In this document: piece by piece, positions 44,793-54,740 of the stretch
Layout of the letters: each line of letters opens with the position of its first letter
How positions within the stretch are numbered: position 1 is the first letter of the stretch
Assembly: GCA_964597495.1 (NCBI GenBank)
Contig: CAZQYC010000016.1
Location: 1 to 55,532, forward strand
Length of the DNA: 55,532 nucleotides
Origin: CAZQYC01 sp964597495
GTDB taxonomy: Bacteria > Pseudomonadota > Gammaproteobacteria > Steroidobacterales > Steroidobacteraceae
Direction: 5' to 3'
Translations under genes and position numbers: made by a program
The notes under the pieces: model-generated
The model's database searches: none
What the model was told of the DNA's origin: nothing
What the model saw: the letters and a program-made list of their open reading frames with translations, nothing else

Positions 44793-45509
44793 ATGACACT
44801 CACAGAACAACTCGTTCCTTACAAAGACGGCGAGACGGCTTGCGAAGGTTTCTTTTGTTACGACCCCAATCGCACCGGCCCTTTACCGGCAGTGCTCATC
44901 AGTCCTGCTTGGAATGGGCGCGACGAGTTTGTCGCGCGCAAAGCGCGTCGATTGGCGTGGCACGGGTTCGCCGCATTCGCGCTCGATATGTACGGCAGCG
45001 GCAAGCAGGGTAAGAGTGTCGAAGAGAATCAGGCCTTGATGGGGCCATTCATGGCCGATCGCGCGTTGCTCGCGACTCGCATTACGGCGGCGCTGAATGC
45101 CGTGCGCGGACTCCCGCAAGTGGACGGCAATCGTGTCGCGGCCATGGGATTTTGCTTCGGCGGCCTTTGCGTTCTCGATCTAGCGCGCAGCGGCGCCGAC
45201 GTTCGCGGCGTCGTAAGTTTCCACGGCCTTCTGAAGCCGAGCGGGTTGGCCGCAAAGCCTATTAAATCGAAGGTGCTCGTGCTGCACGGCTACGACGACC
45301 CCATGGTGCCACCCGAGGAAGTGCTTGCTTTCGGCAAGGAGTTCAAATCTGCCGGCGCCGATTGGCAGCTGCATGCGTACGGCCGAACCGTGCACGCATT
45401 CACAAATCCAGAGGCGAATAATCCCTCGTTCGGAACGGTTTACAACGCCGATGCCGACCGTCGTTCGTGGCACGCGATGCTGAGCTTCTTCGAAGAAGTG
45501 CTTAAGTGA
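44793..45509 (+). CDS. Dienelactone hydrolase family protein
   Basis: 238-residue alpha/beta hydrolase with a Cys nucleophile: C121 in GFCFGG, an Asp in HGYDDP (168/169) and H201 in TVHAFT. The Cys-His-Asp set is typical of DLH rather than Ser esterases. Substrate unknown; likely a lactone or ester. It forms a short operon with def and the NUDIX gene. Confidence 0.88.
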   Translation: MTLTEQLVPYKDGETACEGFFCYDPNRTGPLPAVLISPAWNGRDEFVARKARRLAWHGFAAFALDMYGSGKQGKSVEENQALMGPFMADRALLATRITAALNAVRGLPQVDGNRVAAMGFCFGGLCVLDLARSGADVRGVVSFHGLLKPSGLAAKPIKSKVLVLHGYDDPMVPPEEVLAFGKEFKSAGADWQLHAYGRTVHAFTNPEANNPSFGTVYNADADRRSWHAMLSFFEEVLK

Positions 45510-45540
45510 GGAAGTGAGAGGAGAGAGCCGGTAACTTCCA

Positions 45541-46200
45541 ATGGCCGACACTTCCGACCGCTGCGAACAAGTACTGGCGCACCTCCGTCGTCTGCTAGCG
45601 CTCTCGCGAACGGGATTGCATTTTGCCGGCACCGAATATAGGAGCGATGTAAACGGCGCTTTCGACCGCGAACGGTATGAAGAGATCGGCAAGCTGGCGG
45701 GAGAGTTGCTCGCGTTGCAGAGCGACGCGCCGCTTGCCGAATTAGTGAACGCCTGGAAGGCCGACGACGGCTATATAACGCCGAAGATCGACGTGCGCGG
45801 AGCCGTGTTTCGCGATGGCCAAGTCCTTTTAGTGCGCGAGCGCTCCGACGGTAAATGGACGCTGCCGGGTGGCTGGGCCGACGTCAACGAGACGCCCGCG
45901 GAGGCGGTCGAAAAGGAAATCATGCAGGAGTCGGGATTCATTGCGCGGGCGGCGAAGCTGGCCGCGGTTTACGATCGCAATCTGCACAATCCGCCGCCGT
46001 CTTTTTTTCACGGTTGGAAATTGTTTTTCATTTGCGATCTGGTGGGCGGCGAAGCGCGCAACAGCACCGAAACCGACGCGGTCGATTTTTTCCCGTTGGA
46101 TGCGTTGCCCGAATTGTCTCGCGGCCGAACGGTGGCGTGGCAAATCGAACGGATGTACGCCCATCATCGCGATCGTTCGTTACCGGCGGAATTCGAGTAG
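45541..46200 (+). CDS. NUDIX hydrolase
   Basis: 219 residues with an N-terminal helical extension (about 1-75) like ADP-ribose pyrophosphatase-type NUDIX proteins. The NUDIX box spans 111-133 (G...E...KEIMQESGF); it has Lys for the usual Arg and Gln for the first Glu of the EE pair, so metal binding may be altered. 31 nt after the dienelactone hydrolase gene. Convergent with the anti-sigma-like gene. Confidence 0.88.
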   Translation: MADTSDRCEQVLAHLRRLLALSRTGLHFAGTEYRSDVNGAFDRERYEEIGKLAGELLALQSDAPLAELVNAWKADDGYITPKIDVRGAVFRDGQVLLVRERSDGKWTLPGGWADVNETPAEAVEKEIMQESGFIARAAKLAAVYDRNLHNPPPSFFHGWKLFFICDLVGGEARNSTETDAVDFFPLDALPELSRGRTVAWQIERMYAHHRDRSLPAEFE

Positions 46201-46229
46201 CCCGCCTTGTGAGAATTACGGGCTGGCCG

Positions 46230-46748
46230 TTATTTTTTCGGGACAGGCGCGTCCGGATAAGCGTCATGGAAACGGCGTATCTCGGCATCCACTTCCCCCG
46301 CCGTGCCGGTGCGTTTTAGTTGTTCGATTTTGGCGAGCCATTTCTCGCGGCTTATCGCCGTTGCTGTCGTCGTGGTCGATCCGGTTGCCGCGGAGCCCGA
46401 ATCGATGACGACGGACACCGGGCTCGCCAGGCGTTCCTTTTCTTCTTGGTCTTTTCTTTCTTTCTCGATGCGCTTCACCGTCTGCTCGGTTTCGACCATC
46501 TTGTTGACCAATTTGGTGATGCCGAAGCTCGTGCCGAGCAACAAGCCAAGCGCAATGACGGCCGCGAGAATGCCGGGCAGCAGCCAGCGCAGCGCACGCC
46601 GCGCGCGCGCGGCGACCGCGCGATCGAGTTCCGGCGGCGGTTCTTCGATATAGACGCGCTTATAGCCCATCGACAACGCGGACTTGCGGTGTAGGTATTC
46701 CTGCAGAATTCGATCGTCGGCCGGGTCGCTCAAGCGCTCAATCCTCAT
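46230..46748 (-). CDS. Anti-sigma-like membrane protein (sigma factor partner)
   Basis: 172 residues: a cytoplasmic N-terminus with EEPPPELDRAVAARARRA, a single TM at about 54-74, a coiled-coil (82-105) and a C-terminal W-L-x-x-I-x-x-L motif (WLAKIEQLKRTG...FHDAYPDAPVPK). Proteins of this layout sit beside ECF sigma genes in Xanthomonas-like genomes. It overlaps the sigma factor by 11 nt. Likely it holds the sigma factor at the membrane; this is inference from context. Confidence 0.75.
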   Translation of the reverse strand: MRIERLSDPADDRILQEYLHRKSALSMGYKRVYIEEPPPELDRAVAARARRALRWLLPGILAAVIALGLLLGTSFGITKLVNKMVETEQTVKRIEKERKDQEEKERLASPVSVVIDSGSAATGSTTTTATAISREKWLAKIEQLKRTGTAGEVDAEIRRFHDAYPDAPVPKK

Positions 46749-47382
46749 CTCGATAGTTGTCGGCCAATGCCTTGCGCAACTTGCTCACAGCATAGCGCAA
46801 TCGGCTCTTTGCGGTCTCCATTCCGACGCCGGTGATTTCGCCAATTTCATCGAGGCCGAGGCCGCTTTCCTCGTAGAGCAAGAACACCGCGCGCTGTTCC
46901 GCCGGTAAATTGTCCAAGGCGATCTGGAACGCGTCGCGAAATTGGGCATCGGCCAATTGGCGGTCGGGGCGTTCCGCATCCGGCGCCAAAAGCAAATCGC
47001 TGTTGTCCTCGACGTTCTCGGCTTGATCGTCGCGGCGGCGGGAACGCTGGCGAAATTGATCCACCGCGCAGTTGTGCGCGATGCGGTATAGGAAGGTGGC
47101 GAATTTGGCGCGCACTTGATATTGCTTGCGGCTACGGATCACGCGGTCCCAAACGTCTTGAAACAAATCGTCCGCGACCGCGCGATCGCGGCACTGACGC
47201 AGTAAATACCGATAGAGCGGCGCCTTATGCCGCGAATAGAGCAGGTCGAAAGCTGAAGCTTCGCCGTTTGCATAACGCAGCATGAGAGTCGCGTCTTCTT
47301 CGAGTTCATTGTCGGAACCGTCCATCGTTGCAAGAGTACGCTGTCGATACTCCGGTGGAAACTCCGCCACTGTTTTTGTCAT
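46738..47382 (-). CDS. ECF-type RNA polymerase sigma factor
   Basis: 214 residues with sigma-70 region 2 (DLFQDVWDRVIRSRKQY...FATFLYRIAHN) and region 4 (LPAEQRAVFLLYEESGLGLDEIGEITG...SRLRYAVSKLRK), but no regions 1 or 3. I chose ATG at 47382; an ATG at 47325 is an alternative. It is transcribed away from tonB across 225 nt; the two may share regulation. The membrane partner follows immediately. Confidence 0.9.
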   Translation of the reverse strand: MTKTVAEFPPEYRQRTLATMDGSDNELEEDATLMLRYANGEASAFDLLYSRHKAPLYRYLLRQCRDRAVADDLFQDVWDRVIRSRKQYQVRAKFATFLYRIAHNCAVDQFRQRSRRRDDQAENVEDNSDLLLAPDAERPDRQLADAQFRDAFQIALDNLPAEQRAVFLLYEESGLGLDEIGEITGVGMETAKSRLRYAVSKLRKALADNYRDED

Positions 47383-47607
47383 TAGGATGCCGCCGTGGGG
47401 TTGGTTGTTATTTAAAACGCCGTCGCGGCAGGAACGGGTTAGAAGAAAACCAAAAGAATAATCGAGATTCGACCGCCAACTGTTAAAGAGGCTATTCCTG
47501 TCTTTTTTCCGACAGTGAGTTAACCCCATTTCGAATCGAGCGGCGTTTGCAGTGAGTGCCGGCGATAGTTTCATTCACAAATCCCTTCATCGACGTGGGA
47601 GGTTTCC

Positions 47608-48246
47608 ATGCAAGTTGCCGACGCCTATTCAGTGGCCTATCCGGAGGCCGACAAGAACAAGATTGTGCCAATTGCCACTACCATCGCGGTTCATGTGCTC
47701 ATTCTTTCCGGCCTTGCGATGAGTTTCGGCGTTGTTCCCGCGCTTAAACAGGACCCGGGCAATATCGATACTTTCTTTCTCGAGCCGGAGAAACCTGAGC
47801 CGTTGCCAACGATGGCGCCGCTGGAGAAAGTTGAGCTGAATCCTATTGAGTATCTCCCGCTAGAACCCAATCTGCCGCCAATTGAACGGGAAATCGAGAT
47901 CCCACCGGGTGAAAAAAGCACGGACATCAAGAAAATCGGCGATCGCGATGTCGTAACACTGCCTCCGTCTCCTGGGGTGGTAGGTGCTCGCTTGCTGCAG
48001 TCGAGCGAGCCGCTGTATCCGTCGGTTTCTCGAATTAAAGGAGAAGTGGGCACGGTGATAGTGCGTATCACTATTACTCCTTACGGCACGGTTGGGGGAG
48101 CCGAAGTGGAGAAAAGCAGCGGCTATTCGAGACTCGACGAAGCGGCACTTAAGGCGACGCGCTCATGGCGATTCGCGCCGGCGAAGCGCGGCAGCGAGGC
48201 TATTGCGAGCTCTATGTTGGTGCCGGTGAGATTCGAGATGAAGTGA
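47608..48246 (+). CDS. tonB: Energy transducer TonB
   Basis: 212 residues. TM at about 19-41 with a His (H29) inside as in E. coli TonB, a Pro/Glu-rich stretch (55-105) spanning the periplasm, and the C-terminal TonB domain from about 125 (PLYPSVSRIKGEVGTVIVRI...SRLDEAALKATRSWRFAPAKRG). GGGAGG lies 5 nt upstream of the ATG. exbBD are not adjacent, so it works with an ExbBD encoded elsewhere. Confidence 0.93.
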   Translation: MQVADAYSVAYPEADKNKIVPIATTIAVHVLILSGLAMSFGVVPALKQDPGNIDTFFLEPEKPEPLPTMAPLEKVELNPIEYLPLEPNLPPIEREIEIPPGEKSTDIKKIGDRDVVTLPPSPGVVGARLLQSSEPLYPSVSRIKGEVGTVIVRITITPYGTVGGAEVEKSSGYSRLDEAALKATRSWRFAPAKRGSEAIASSMLVPVRFEMK

Positions 48247-48277
48247 GCGGGAGCGGGTTGGGGGAGAGAGCGCTGGT

Positions 48278-51200
48278 TCAGCGTTCGATTCGATACTCGA
48301 CGTCGGCACTTTGGTTTTGACCCGCTTCGGTTTTGATGCGCCAACTTTTGCTGATGGTGTAGCGAAGTTTGAGCGTGTTGATGGATTCGGTGAGTGAAAT
48401 GCCGTAGCTCACGAATAGTCGCGGTGAGAGGAACTTGCCAAGGACGAGCGACGCATCGTTCAGGCCCGTGGATTCGACACCGACTTCCTCGAGCCCGATG
48501 CGTCGTCCGATTTGCGAGGCTAAAACGCTGCCGCCCTGTAAGCGCAAATCGTCTTGCACGGCGCCGACCGCAGTCGTATCGCGCGTACTCAAATCCGCGA
48601 TGGGTTTTCCGGTGAGCAGCATCGATACGATTTGCGATTGCGGCAGCGCCGGTTCTGCAAACAACGTCACCCGCGGCGCTCTGAGCGTGCCGCGCACGTT
48701 GACGCCGACGCGCCGCTCCTCGATCTGGCGCGCCGCTTGAATATCGAGCCCGGGGTTATCGAGCGGCGAGGCATCGAACAACAAACGTCCGCGAGCGATC
48801 TCGAGCTTCTGTCCGTACGCCTCGTAGCGGCCGTCGGCGACGTTCAACTCACCGCGACCGATGGCCGACTCGTCGCCGGTGACGACCATGACGGCGCCCC
48901 CGAGCTTGCCCTGCAGTCCGTACGTTTCGAGCCGCACGTCGTCGCCCATGCGAACGTTCACTTCGCTGTGTACGTCGAAACCACGCATCGATTCGCCGGG
49001 GCGTTCGCCGACCAGGCGCACGTCGTTGGAAATCTGAACGGCGCCGCGCAAATCGGTGGGCTCGATGTGTGCGCTTGGGATCACGACCTCACCGCGCACG
49101 TCGACGCGTTTACCGTCGATTTTGAAGTCGACGTTGGGCGAAGCGACGATGCGGTACTCCGGCAAATTCGCGACCAACAGATTTTCGCCCTGGAGGTGCA
49201 GCGTTCCCGACGTATCGGGCCCGTGCCAGAGGAAATCGCCGTTCATGGCCAGCGTACCCGCGCCGAGCTTGGCTTGCCCGTTAAGTCCAAGTCGATTGTC
49301 GGCGATGCGGGCCGTGGCGCTTAGCTCGCGCATGCTTAAGTTGTACCGATACAGATCGAGCTCACCCTTGTGTAAATCGATTGTTCCTTGCACAAGCGGA
49401 TTCGAAGGCGTTCCGGTCGCAGACAGCTGCAGATTCAATTCACCCGCCGAGTGGTCCAAGTCCGGGAAGAAAAGCGGCAGTAAATTCGCGTCCGCCGTGT
49501 GAGCGCGCAACTCGCCGTTGAGAGGAGCAACGGCAAAATCGAACGCCGGCGACCGCTCGATCCGAGCGGTGGCGTCGATATTCGTCGTGCCCGGCGTCAC
49601 GATGCGAAGCGTTGCCGCGAATCGCGTCGCGTCCGCCATGGCTTCAACCTGTCCGCTGCCGAGCTTCACGATTTCTTCCGCGCCGGCGATGGGCTGATAG
49701 GCGAGGCTGGCCTCGCTCACTTGAATCGACGACGTTCCCGTCCACGGCTTATTGAGAGCACCGACGAAATGAGCGTTCATCTGCCACTGCCCTTGGTATC
49801 GCGAGTCTTCCGGGAAGGTTCCGTTAAACATACTGAGCGGCAGCGGATCGCTTTGCACATCGACGCGCCAGCCGTCGCGCTTCGACCAGTTTCCGCTGGC
49901 GCAGGCTTTGCGATCGGTCCACAACGCGCATAGGGCATCGATGCGAATGGCGTCCTTCGAGAACAGCACCGGGGCCGCAGCGGCGGAAATCGTCGGTGCC
50001 TGCTTGGCGTCGTCCGCCAGCATGAGCGGCGCAATTTGTCCGCGCCAGCTTTCGTCGGCATACGCACCTTGCAACCGTGTCGACACGTTGGAGATCGTGC
50101 CGTTCGGCTTAGTCTCTGCGTGGATGTCGACGGTGTGCGCACTGGCCTTGCCTTCCGCTTTGATCCGAAGTTCCGAAATCCGCCGTTCGCCGAAACCCAA
50201 GCGTTCTGCATCGACGGTGAACGACGAAGTCAGTCGATCGCTGGAGTCCACGTTGCCGGCAATGCGGAGGCTTGCGGCGTTCCATTGGCCATAACTCAAC
50301 TTGTCGGCGATGAGCGAGCCGGCGATTTGCGGCCGCGTCTTCGAGCCGTGCGCAGTGCCGCTGAATTGGACCGATCCTTTGGCCGTCTTCATGAAGCGCT
50401 CCAGTGCGGGGATTTCCAGCGACCAAGCCAGATCGATCTTTTCGCGCCACTCGCCGTTGGCGGCAAAGCGCGAAGTGCCGAGCGAAATCGAAAATTCTCG
50501 CGTCGACCAGCCGCGTGCGTCGTGCGATACGTATCCTCGGCCATGCAACGGCTCCCCGCGCAGAGTGCCTTCGAGCGTCGGCAATGTGATTGCGAAGTCG
50601 GCTTTCTTATCGAGGCCCGCACCGCGGGCATTCACGTTGAAATTGATCTGGCCTGGAAGTTCCTTGCTCACCCCTTGCGGATTGAGGTGAGCGGCGGCGA
50701 CATCGACGCGCCATTCGCGTTTTGGCGTTAGGCCGAGCCGCGCGGCGCCTTTAACTTGGCCGTCCAAGGCAAGTAACGTCAGTTCGTCGAAATCGATTGC
50801 CGTATCGGACAATTCGCCATGTGCCGAGAAGTGGCCGGCAATCGGATCGATGCCCGGCGGCGCCGTACGCACATCCGCGTTGACGCCCAGCGTGAAAGGG
50901 AATGCGCCGAACAGCGACAGCTGTCCCTGCGGGCTCACGAAATAATGTTCCCGCAACGGCCAGTGAAAGTCGGTCCACTCTGCCGTTGCGGCGATCACCG
51001 GGCGTCGCTCGGTCATATCGATGCGAGCGGCTGTTGCGATCCGCGTGCCGGACTGCGAAGGGCGAATCTCGCCCCGCGTGATGGCAATCACGCGACCGGA
51101 GTAACGACCGCGAAAGTCGATGCCCAGCGGCAAGGCGTCCAATTCCGGCGACGTTACTTGGCCGACGGCGCGTATCTCCTCGGGAGCGGCATCGACTTTG

Positions 51201-52018
51201 ATGGCGATATCCGTCAAGGAAAAGGCCGGCCGTTCAAGCCAAGGATTGAGCAGGAATCGATCGCTGCTCAGATGCCCAAGCACCTGCCAACTTCGATCGC
51301 CCCGTAAAATATCGCCGTCGAATCGCGCCTTCGACGGCGCCACGAGATCGGCGCTCAGATGCAGTTTGCTGATCGGCCCGGACAGGGTCATTAGCACGTC
51401 GAACGCCGGCCCGCGCGGCGCTGGGACTCGCATCTGCGTATCGATTTTTAGTTCGATGGGACGCACGGCTCTCACGGCCACCGAGCCGCCGCCTGAATAA
51501 AACGGTCCGTCCACCAAGAGGTCGGAGACCTGTAGTCTCTTCGCGGTCAACTTGAGCGAGCCGCGCACTCGTTTTGCCGTTTGATTGAAGCTCTCGTTGG
51601 TCGAGAAGACACGCACGTCTTTCAGGTCCGCCTGGTCGACGGCCAACATCAAAAGGCTAGGAAAGAATCGCGGCGGCTTAGCATCCGACTCTGCGCTCGG
51701 CTTCACCTCGACCGATGCACGTTCCGCCGTAATCGAGTCGATCTGCACTCGCTGAGCGAAGAGCGAATGCGGCGAGAGCTCGAGCACGACTTTTTCGACT
51801 ACGATGCGCGCGACTTTGTGATCGACGGTGATGCGTTCGAGCGTAAGCGGTCCTGCGAGCGTTCCGGCCACTCCTTCGGCGGTAATGCCGATCGTCTTTA
51901 AATTGCCGATGCGCGCAAGCACGAAGCTGAGGCCCGCGGCCGTGTGAAAGACATACCACCACGCCGCGCCGACTGCGACGAAGAGAATCATGCCTGCGAC
52001 GATTAGGATGCGCTTCAT
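48278..52018 (-). CDS. tamB: Translocation and assembly module subunit TamB
   Basis: 1246 residues. N-terminal TM (about 3-24), a long beta-helical AsmA-like periplasmic span, and the C-terminal DUF490/TamB domain that meets TamA, ending in the SADVEYRIER-type C-terminus. TamB bridges inner and outer membrane and aids autotransporter/outer-membrane assembly and phospholipid transport. 11 nt downstream of tamA. Length is normal for the family. Confidence 0.95.
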   Translation of the reverse strand: MKRILIVAGMILFVAVGAAWWYVFHTAAGLSFVLARIGNLKTIGITAEGVAGTLAGPLTLERITVDHKVARIVVEKVVLELSPHSLFAQRVQIDSITAERASVEVKPSAESDAKPPRFFPSLLMLAVDQADLKDVRVFSTNESFNQTAKRVRGSLKLTAKRLQVSDLLVDGPFYSGGGSVAVRAVRPIELKIDTQMRVPAPRGPAFDVLMTLSGPISKLHLSADLVAPSKARFDGDILRGDRSWQVLGHLSSDRFLLNPWLERPAFSLTDIAIKVDAAPEEIRAVGQVTSPELDALPLGIDFRGRYSGRVIAITRGEIRPSQSGTRIATAARIDMTERRPVIAATAEWTDFHWPLREHYFVSPQGQLSLFGAFPFTLGVNADVRTAPPGIDPIAGHFSAHGELSDTAIDFDELTLLALDGQVKGAARLGLTPKREWRVDVAAAHLNPQGVSKELPGQINFNVNARGAGLDKKADFAITLPTLEGTLRGEPLHGRGYVSHDARGWSTREFSISLGTSRFAANGEWREKIDLAWSLEIPALERFMKTAKGSVQFSGTAHGSKTRPQIAGSLIADKLSYGQWNAASLRIAGNVDSSDRLTSSFTVDAERLGFGERRISELRIKAEGKASAHTVDIHAETKPNGTISNVSTRLQGAYADESWRGQIAPLMLADDAKQAPTISAAAAPVLFSKDAIRIDALCALWTDRKACASGNWSKRDGWRVDVQSDPLPLSMFNGTFPEDSRYQGQWQMNAHFVGALNKPWTGTSSIQVSEASLAYQPIAGAEEIVKLGSGQVEAMADATRFAATLRIVTPGTTNIDATARIERSPAFDFAVAPLNGELRAHTADANLLPLFFPDLDHSAGELNLQLSATGTPSNPLVQGTIDLHKGELDLYRYNLSMRELSATARIADNRLGLNGQAKLGAGTLAMNGDFLWHGPDTSGTLHLQGENLLVANLPEYRIVASPNVDFKIDGKRVDVRGEVVIPSAHIEPTDLRGAVQISNDVRLVGERPGESMRGFDVHSEVNVRMGDDVRLETYGLQGKLGGAVMVVTGDESAIGRGELNVADGRYEAYGQKLEIARGRLLFDASPLDNPGLDIQAARQIEERRVGVNVRGTLRAPRVTLFAEPALPQSQIVSMLLTGKPIADLSTRDTTAVGAVQDDLRLQGGSVLASQIGRRIGLEEVGVESTGLNDASLVLGKFLSPRLFVSYGISLTESINTLKLRYTISKSWRIKTEAGQNQSADVEYRIER

Positions 52019-52029
52019 CGGGTCGGCCG

Positions 52030-53772
52030 CTAGAACAGCGTCGTTAGACGAAGGTGGAAACGCGGCGAGCGTCCGGATTGCGACAGCGCTTGCGCCACGT
52101 CGACGCCGATGCTGGCAACGCCCGCGATCCGGTAGCGTCCGCCGACACCGACCGAGTATTCGAGTTGGTCGCCGAAGTTGTCGAACGCATTGCCCACGTC
52201 GTAGAAAACCGCCGCGCCGAAATTCGCCGGAAGATCGCGCTCTACTTCCAGCGAGCCCATCAGTAAGTGCCGTCCGCCGACGCGCACGTTGTCCACGACC
52301 GGCGAGAGTTCGTTCAAGCCGAAGCCGCGCACGCTGTTGTCGCCGCCGGCAAAAAAACGATGCGACGCCGGCAATGTGTCAAAGTTGTCCGACCACGTGA
52401 CGCCGGTTTGTCCGCGCACTCGCAGATGCCATAGCCGCGTAATGTCGAACACGCGTTCCGCTTGCAGGCGCAGCTGCAAAAAAGTCGCGTCCGAACCCAG
52501 CGTTTCGGGCGATCCCGTGAGTTCCGCATACAGCGAATAGCGCCTCGGGTTGCGCTCCAAGAGGCTCGGCGGCAGCGTCGCAAAACTAATGCCGGGAATG
52601 ATGAGGAACGTTTTATCCGGCAATTTCGGGTTGCCTTCGTTGAGTTCGTTCGAGAAACGGATGAACGACACGCGCTGCCAAGATCCGAGCGCCTGCGTCA
52701 AACCGAAAGCGACTTCGGCGCGTTTGCTGATGATGTCGCCGAGTTCTTCTTTTTTGCCGCTCACCCCGATTTCGAATTTCTCCAGCGCGATGTCCATGAC
52801 CGGAATGATGTACTTCGCGTTGGCTTCCTGGCCGACGGAGGAGGCAATCAACTCCACTTGCGATCGATGACCGCTCTCGTTGACATAGCGGTTATCCCAC
52901 GCCAATTTGCCGCGAAAGCGCGTATCGGTGCCGTAGCCCACGCTGGGTGCGTAGAGATTGCGCTTGTTCTTCTGCGCGCGCACGGTGAGCGGCACGGTGT
53001 GCGCTTCTCGATCCGGAACACCGGGTTCGAACTCGACGTTGGTGAAGTATTGGCTGTCGTCGAGGATGTATTGCGATTCGAGCAGTAGGTCGAGCGAGTA
53101 CGGGTCGCCTTCGTGCATTCGGAGAAGGCGGCGTGCTGCCTTGTCTTTAAGGACAGGCTGTTCCACCTCGATGTTGCCGAAGCGATACCGCGCGCCGGTG
53201 TCGAGCGCCAGCGCGATCGTCGCGCGCCGATTTTCCACGTCGACGACGATTTCGTGCGCGGTCAGTTTGGCGTCGAGATAGCCCTGATTGTTGGCAACGC
53301 GCAATAGTTCCGCTTTGACGGCTTCGTAGACGCCGTGATCCAAGCGGGCGCCCGGATGCAGATCGCCGCGCTCGACGATTGCGACCAACGCTCGATCGCT
53401 TTGGCCGTCACCGTCGATCTTGATCGCTGCCTCCGAAATACGAACCGCGCGGCCGGGGTCCACTTCAATATGAATTTTCCACTGCCCTGCAGCGGCGGTC
53501 ACGGCATGCGTTTCGGTTGCTGCGTAGTACCCGAGCGGTTCGAGTGCGCGGCGCACTTCCGCGGGAATGCGGCGTTCGAGCCGGGCTATGGTCTCGGCGG
53601 TGAGGTCGTCGCGATTCGCGTAACGCGAGAGACTTAAGAATTCGCGAATATTTTTTTCGAGCAGCGGCGCAACGCCGCCGATTTCGATATCGATCCCCGC
53701 ATATGCCGGACAGGCGAGGGCGCAGAGCGCGGCAACAAGAGAAAAGCGGCGGATACGACCTCGGCCGCGCAC
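52030..53772 (-). CDS. tamA: Outer-membrane assembly protein TamA
   Basis: An Omp85 family barrel. Signal peptide (cleavage near CPAYA), three POTRA domains (about 25-260), then the 16-strand barrel with GYGTDTRFRGKLAWDNRY and the conserved RFFAGGDNSVRGFG (the VRGF motif). I prefer the GTG at 53772, which starts 1 nt after the upstream gene's stop and gives 580 residues; an ATG at 53811 would overlap that gene by 38 nt. Confidence 0.95.
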   Translation of the reverse strand: MRGRGRIRRFSLVAALCALACPAYAGIDIEIGGVAPLLEKNIREFLSLSRYANRDDLTAETIARLERRIPAEVRRALEPLGYYAATETHAVTAAAGQWKIHIEVDPGRAVRISEAAIKIDGDGQSDRALVAIVERGDLHPGARLDHGVYEAVKAELLRVANNQGYLDAKLTAHEIVVDVENRRATIALALDTGARYRFGNIEVEQPVLKDKAARRLLRMHEGDPYSLDLLLESQYILDDSQYFTNVEFEPGVPDREAHTVPLTVRAQKNKRNLYAPSVGYGTDTRFRGKLAWDNRYVNESGHRSQVELIASSVGQEANAKYIIPVMDIALEKFEIGVSGKKEELGDIISKRAEVAFGLTQALGSWQRVSFIRFSNELNEGNPKLPDKTFLIIPGISFATLPPSLLERNPRRYSLYAELTGSPETLGSDATFLQLRLQAERVFDITRLWHLRVRGQTGVTWSDNFDTLPASHRFFAGGDNSVRGFGLNELSPVVDNVRVGGRHLLMGSLEVERDLPANFGAAVFYDVGNAFDNFGDQLEYSVGVGGRYRIAGVASIGVDVAQALSQSGRSPRFHLRLTTLF

Positions 53773-53773
53773 A

Positions 53774-54622
53774 TTACTCGGGTGATGTGTCGAACGACGG
53801 GTCGCCCACATGTTCTTCGCTCGGATCGCCCGCTTCGAACCACACGTCGGGCACGTCGGCGCTCTTGAATTCGAAGCGAGTGGTTCCGGTTTGAATGCCT
53901 AGACTGTCGAAGCGCCGCTCGTGCAGAATCGAACGGCCGTTGCGATCGACCAGGAGAACGCTCGAACAACGCGTGCCGTAACGCTCGTTGAGAATAAACG
54001 GCGACGAGACCAGCCGTTCCCAATCCGCAGGCAATCCGGTGCTCGGCAGTTCATCGTCGGCTGCCTGCGTGCGATCGTTCAGCATGGCGAACAGATCGTC
54101 GGCGCGTACGTCGCTTTGTGCGAGCAGTTCGGCAAAGCGCTCCCGCGTTCGCTTGAGTTTCGGCCACGGCGTATCGAGCAAGTGATTGGACAACCCATAG
54201 ACGCCTGGCTCGAGCACGCGCGGCGCGTTCGGTCCGCGGTTGGAGAAGTAGTATAGGGCGCGCGGTCCGCCGACCAGCAGATTGAAGCCCGAGTAGCGGG
54301 GCGCCGCACCGCGAAGGTCGTCCAAAAACTCCTTGGGTGAGGTGGCGCCGGTGAGAAATCGCGTCACCAATCCTCCGCGAGTCGGTGCGCCCTCAATGGG
54401 CGCTTGCAAGTCGCGATAGTTGGTGAGCACGCCGAAACGTCCCGAGCGCGCGACACCGAGCCAAGTGCCGCTCGCCTTTAGATCGCGGCCCGCCAAGATT
54501 CGAGGATCGTCTTGCCACCAGCTAAGCGGAGCCGCCGGCCGGTCGTGAAATTCGTCGCGATTGCCGGCCAATATCAGCCGGTAACGCGGATGGGTTTTCC
54601 AAGCAAGCACGAGTAAGCACAT
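53774..54622 (-). CDS. NRDE family protein (TANGO2-like)
   Basis: 282 residues with the N-terminal NRDE motif at 21-24 and the family start MCLLVLAW (Cys2 after Met1, possibly an N-terminal nucleophile). TANGO2 proteins are linked to haem or coenzyme A/acyl-CoA homeostasis in eukaryotes; the bacterial role is unclear. It precedes tamA with a 1-nt gap to the chosen start, so they may be co-transcribed. Confidence 0.9.
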   Translation of the reverse strand: MCLLVLAWKTHPRYRLILAGNRDEFHDRPAAPLSWWQDDPRILAGRDLKASGTWLGVARSGRFGVLTNYRDLQAPIEGAPTRGGLVTRFLTGATSPKEFLDDLRGAAPRYSGFNLLVGGPRALYYFSNRGPNAPRVLEPGVYGLSNHLLDTPWPKLKRTRERFAELLAQSDVRADDLFAMLNDRTQAADDELPSTGLPADWERLVSSPFILNERYGTRCSSVLLVDRNGRSILHERRFDSLGIQTGTTRFEFKSADVPDVWFEAGDPSEEHVGDPSFDTSPE

Positions 54623-54740
54623 GGGCGCAATTGTAGCGGCGCGTCTGTTACGGCGGCAGCTTTCTTTAATTCAATTCTGAATCTCTCCCTTCGGAAAAGA
54701 GATACGGATAAGGGGCTCTAGGAGTGGCGGGAGCTATCGT

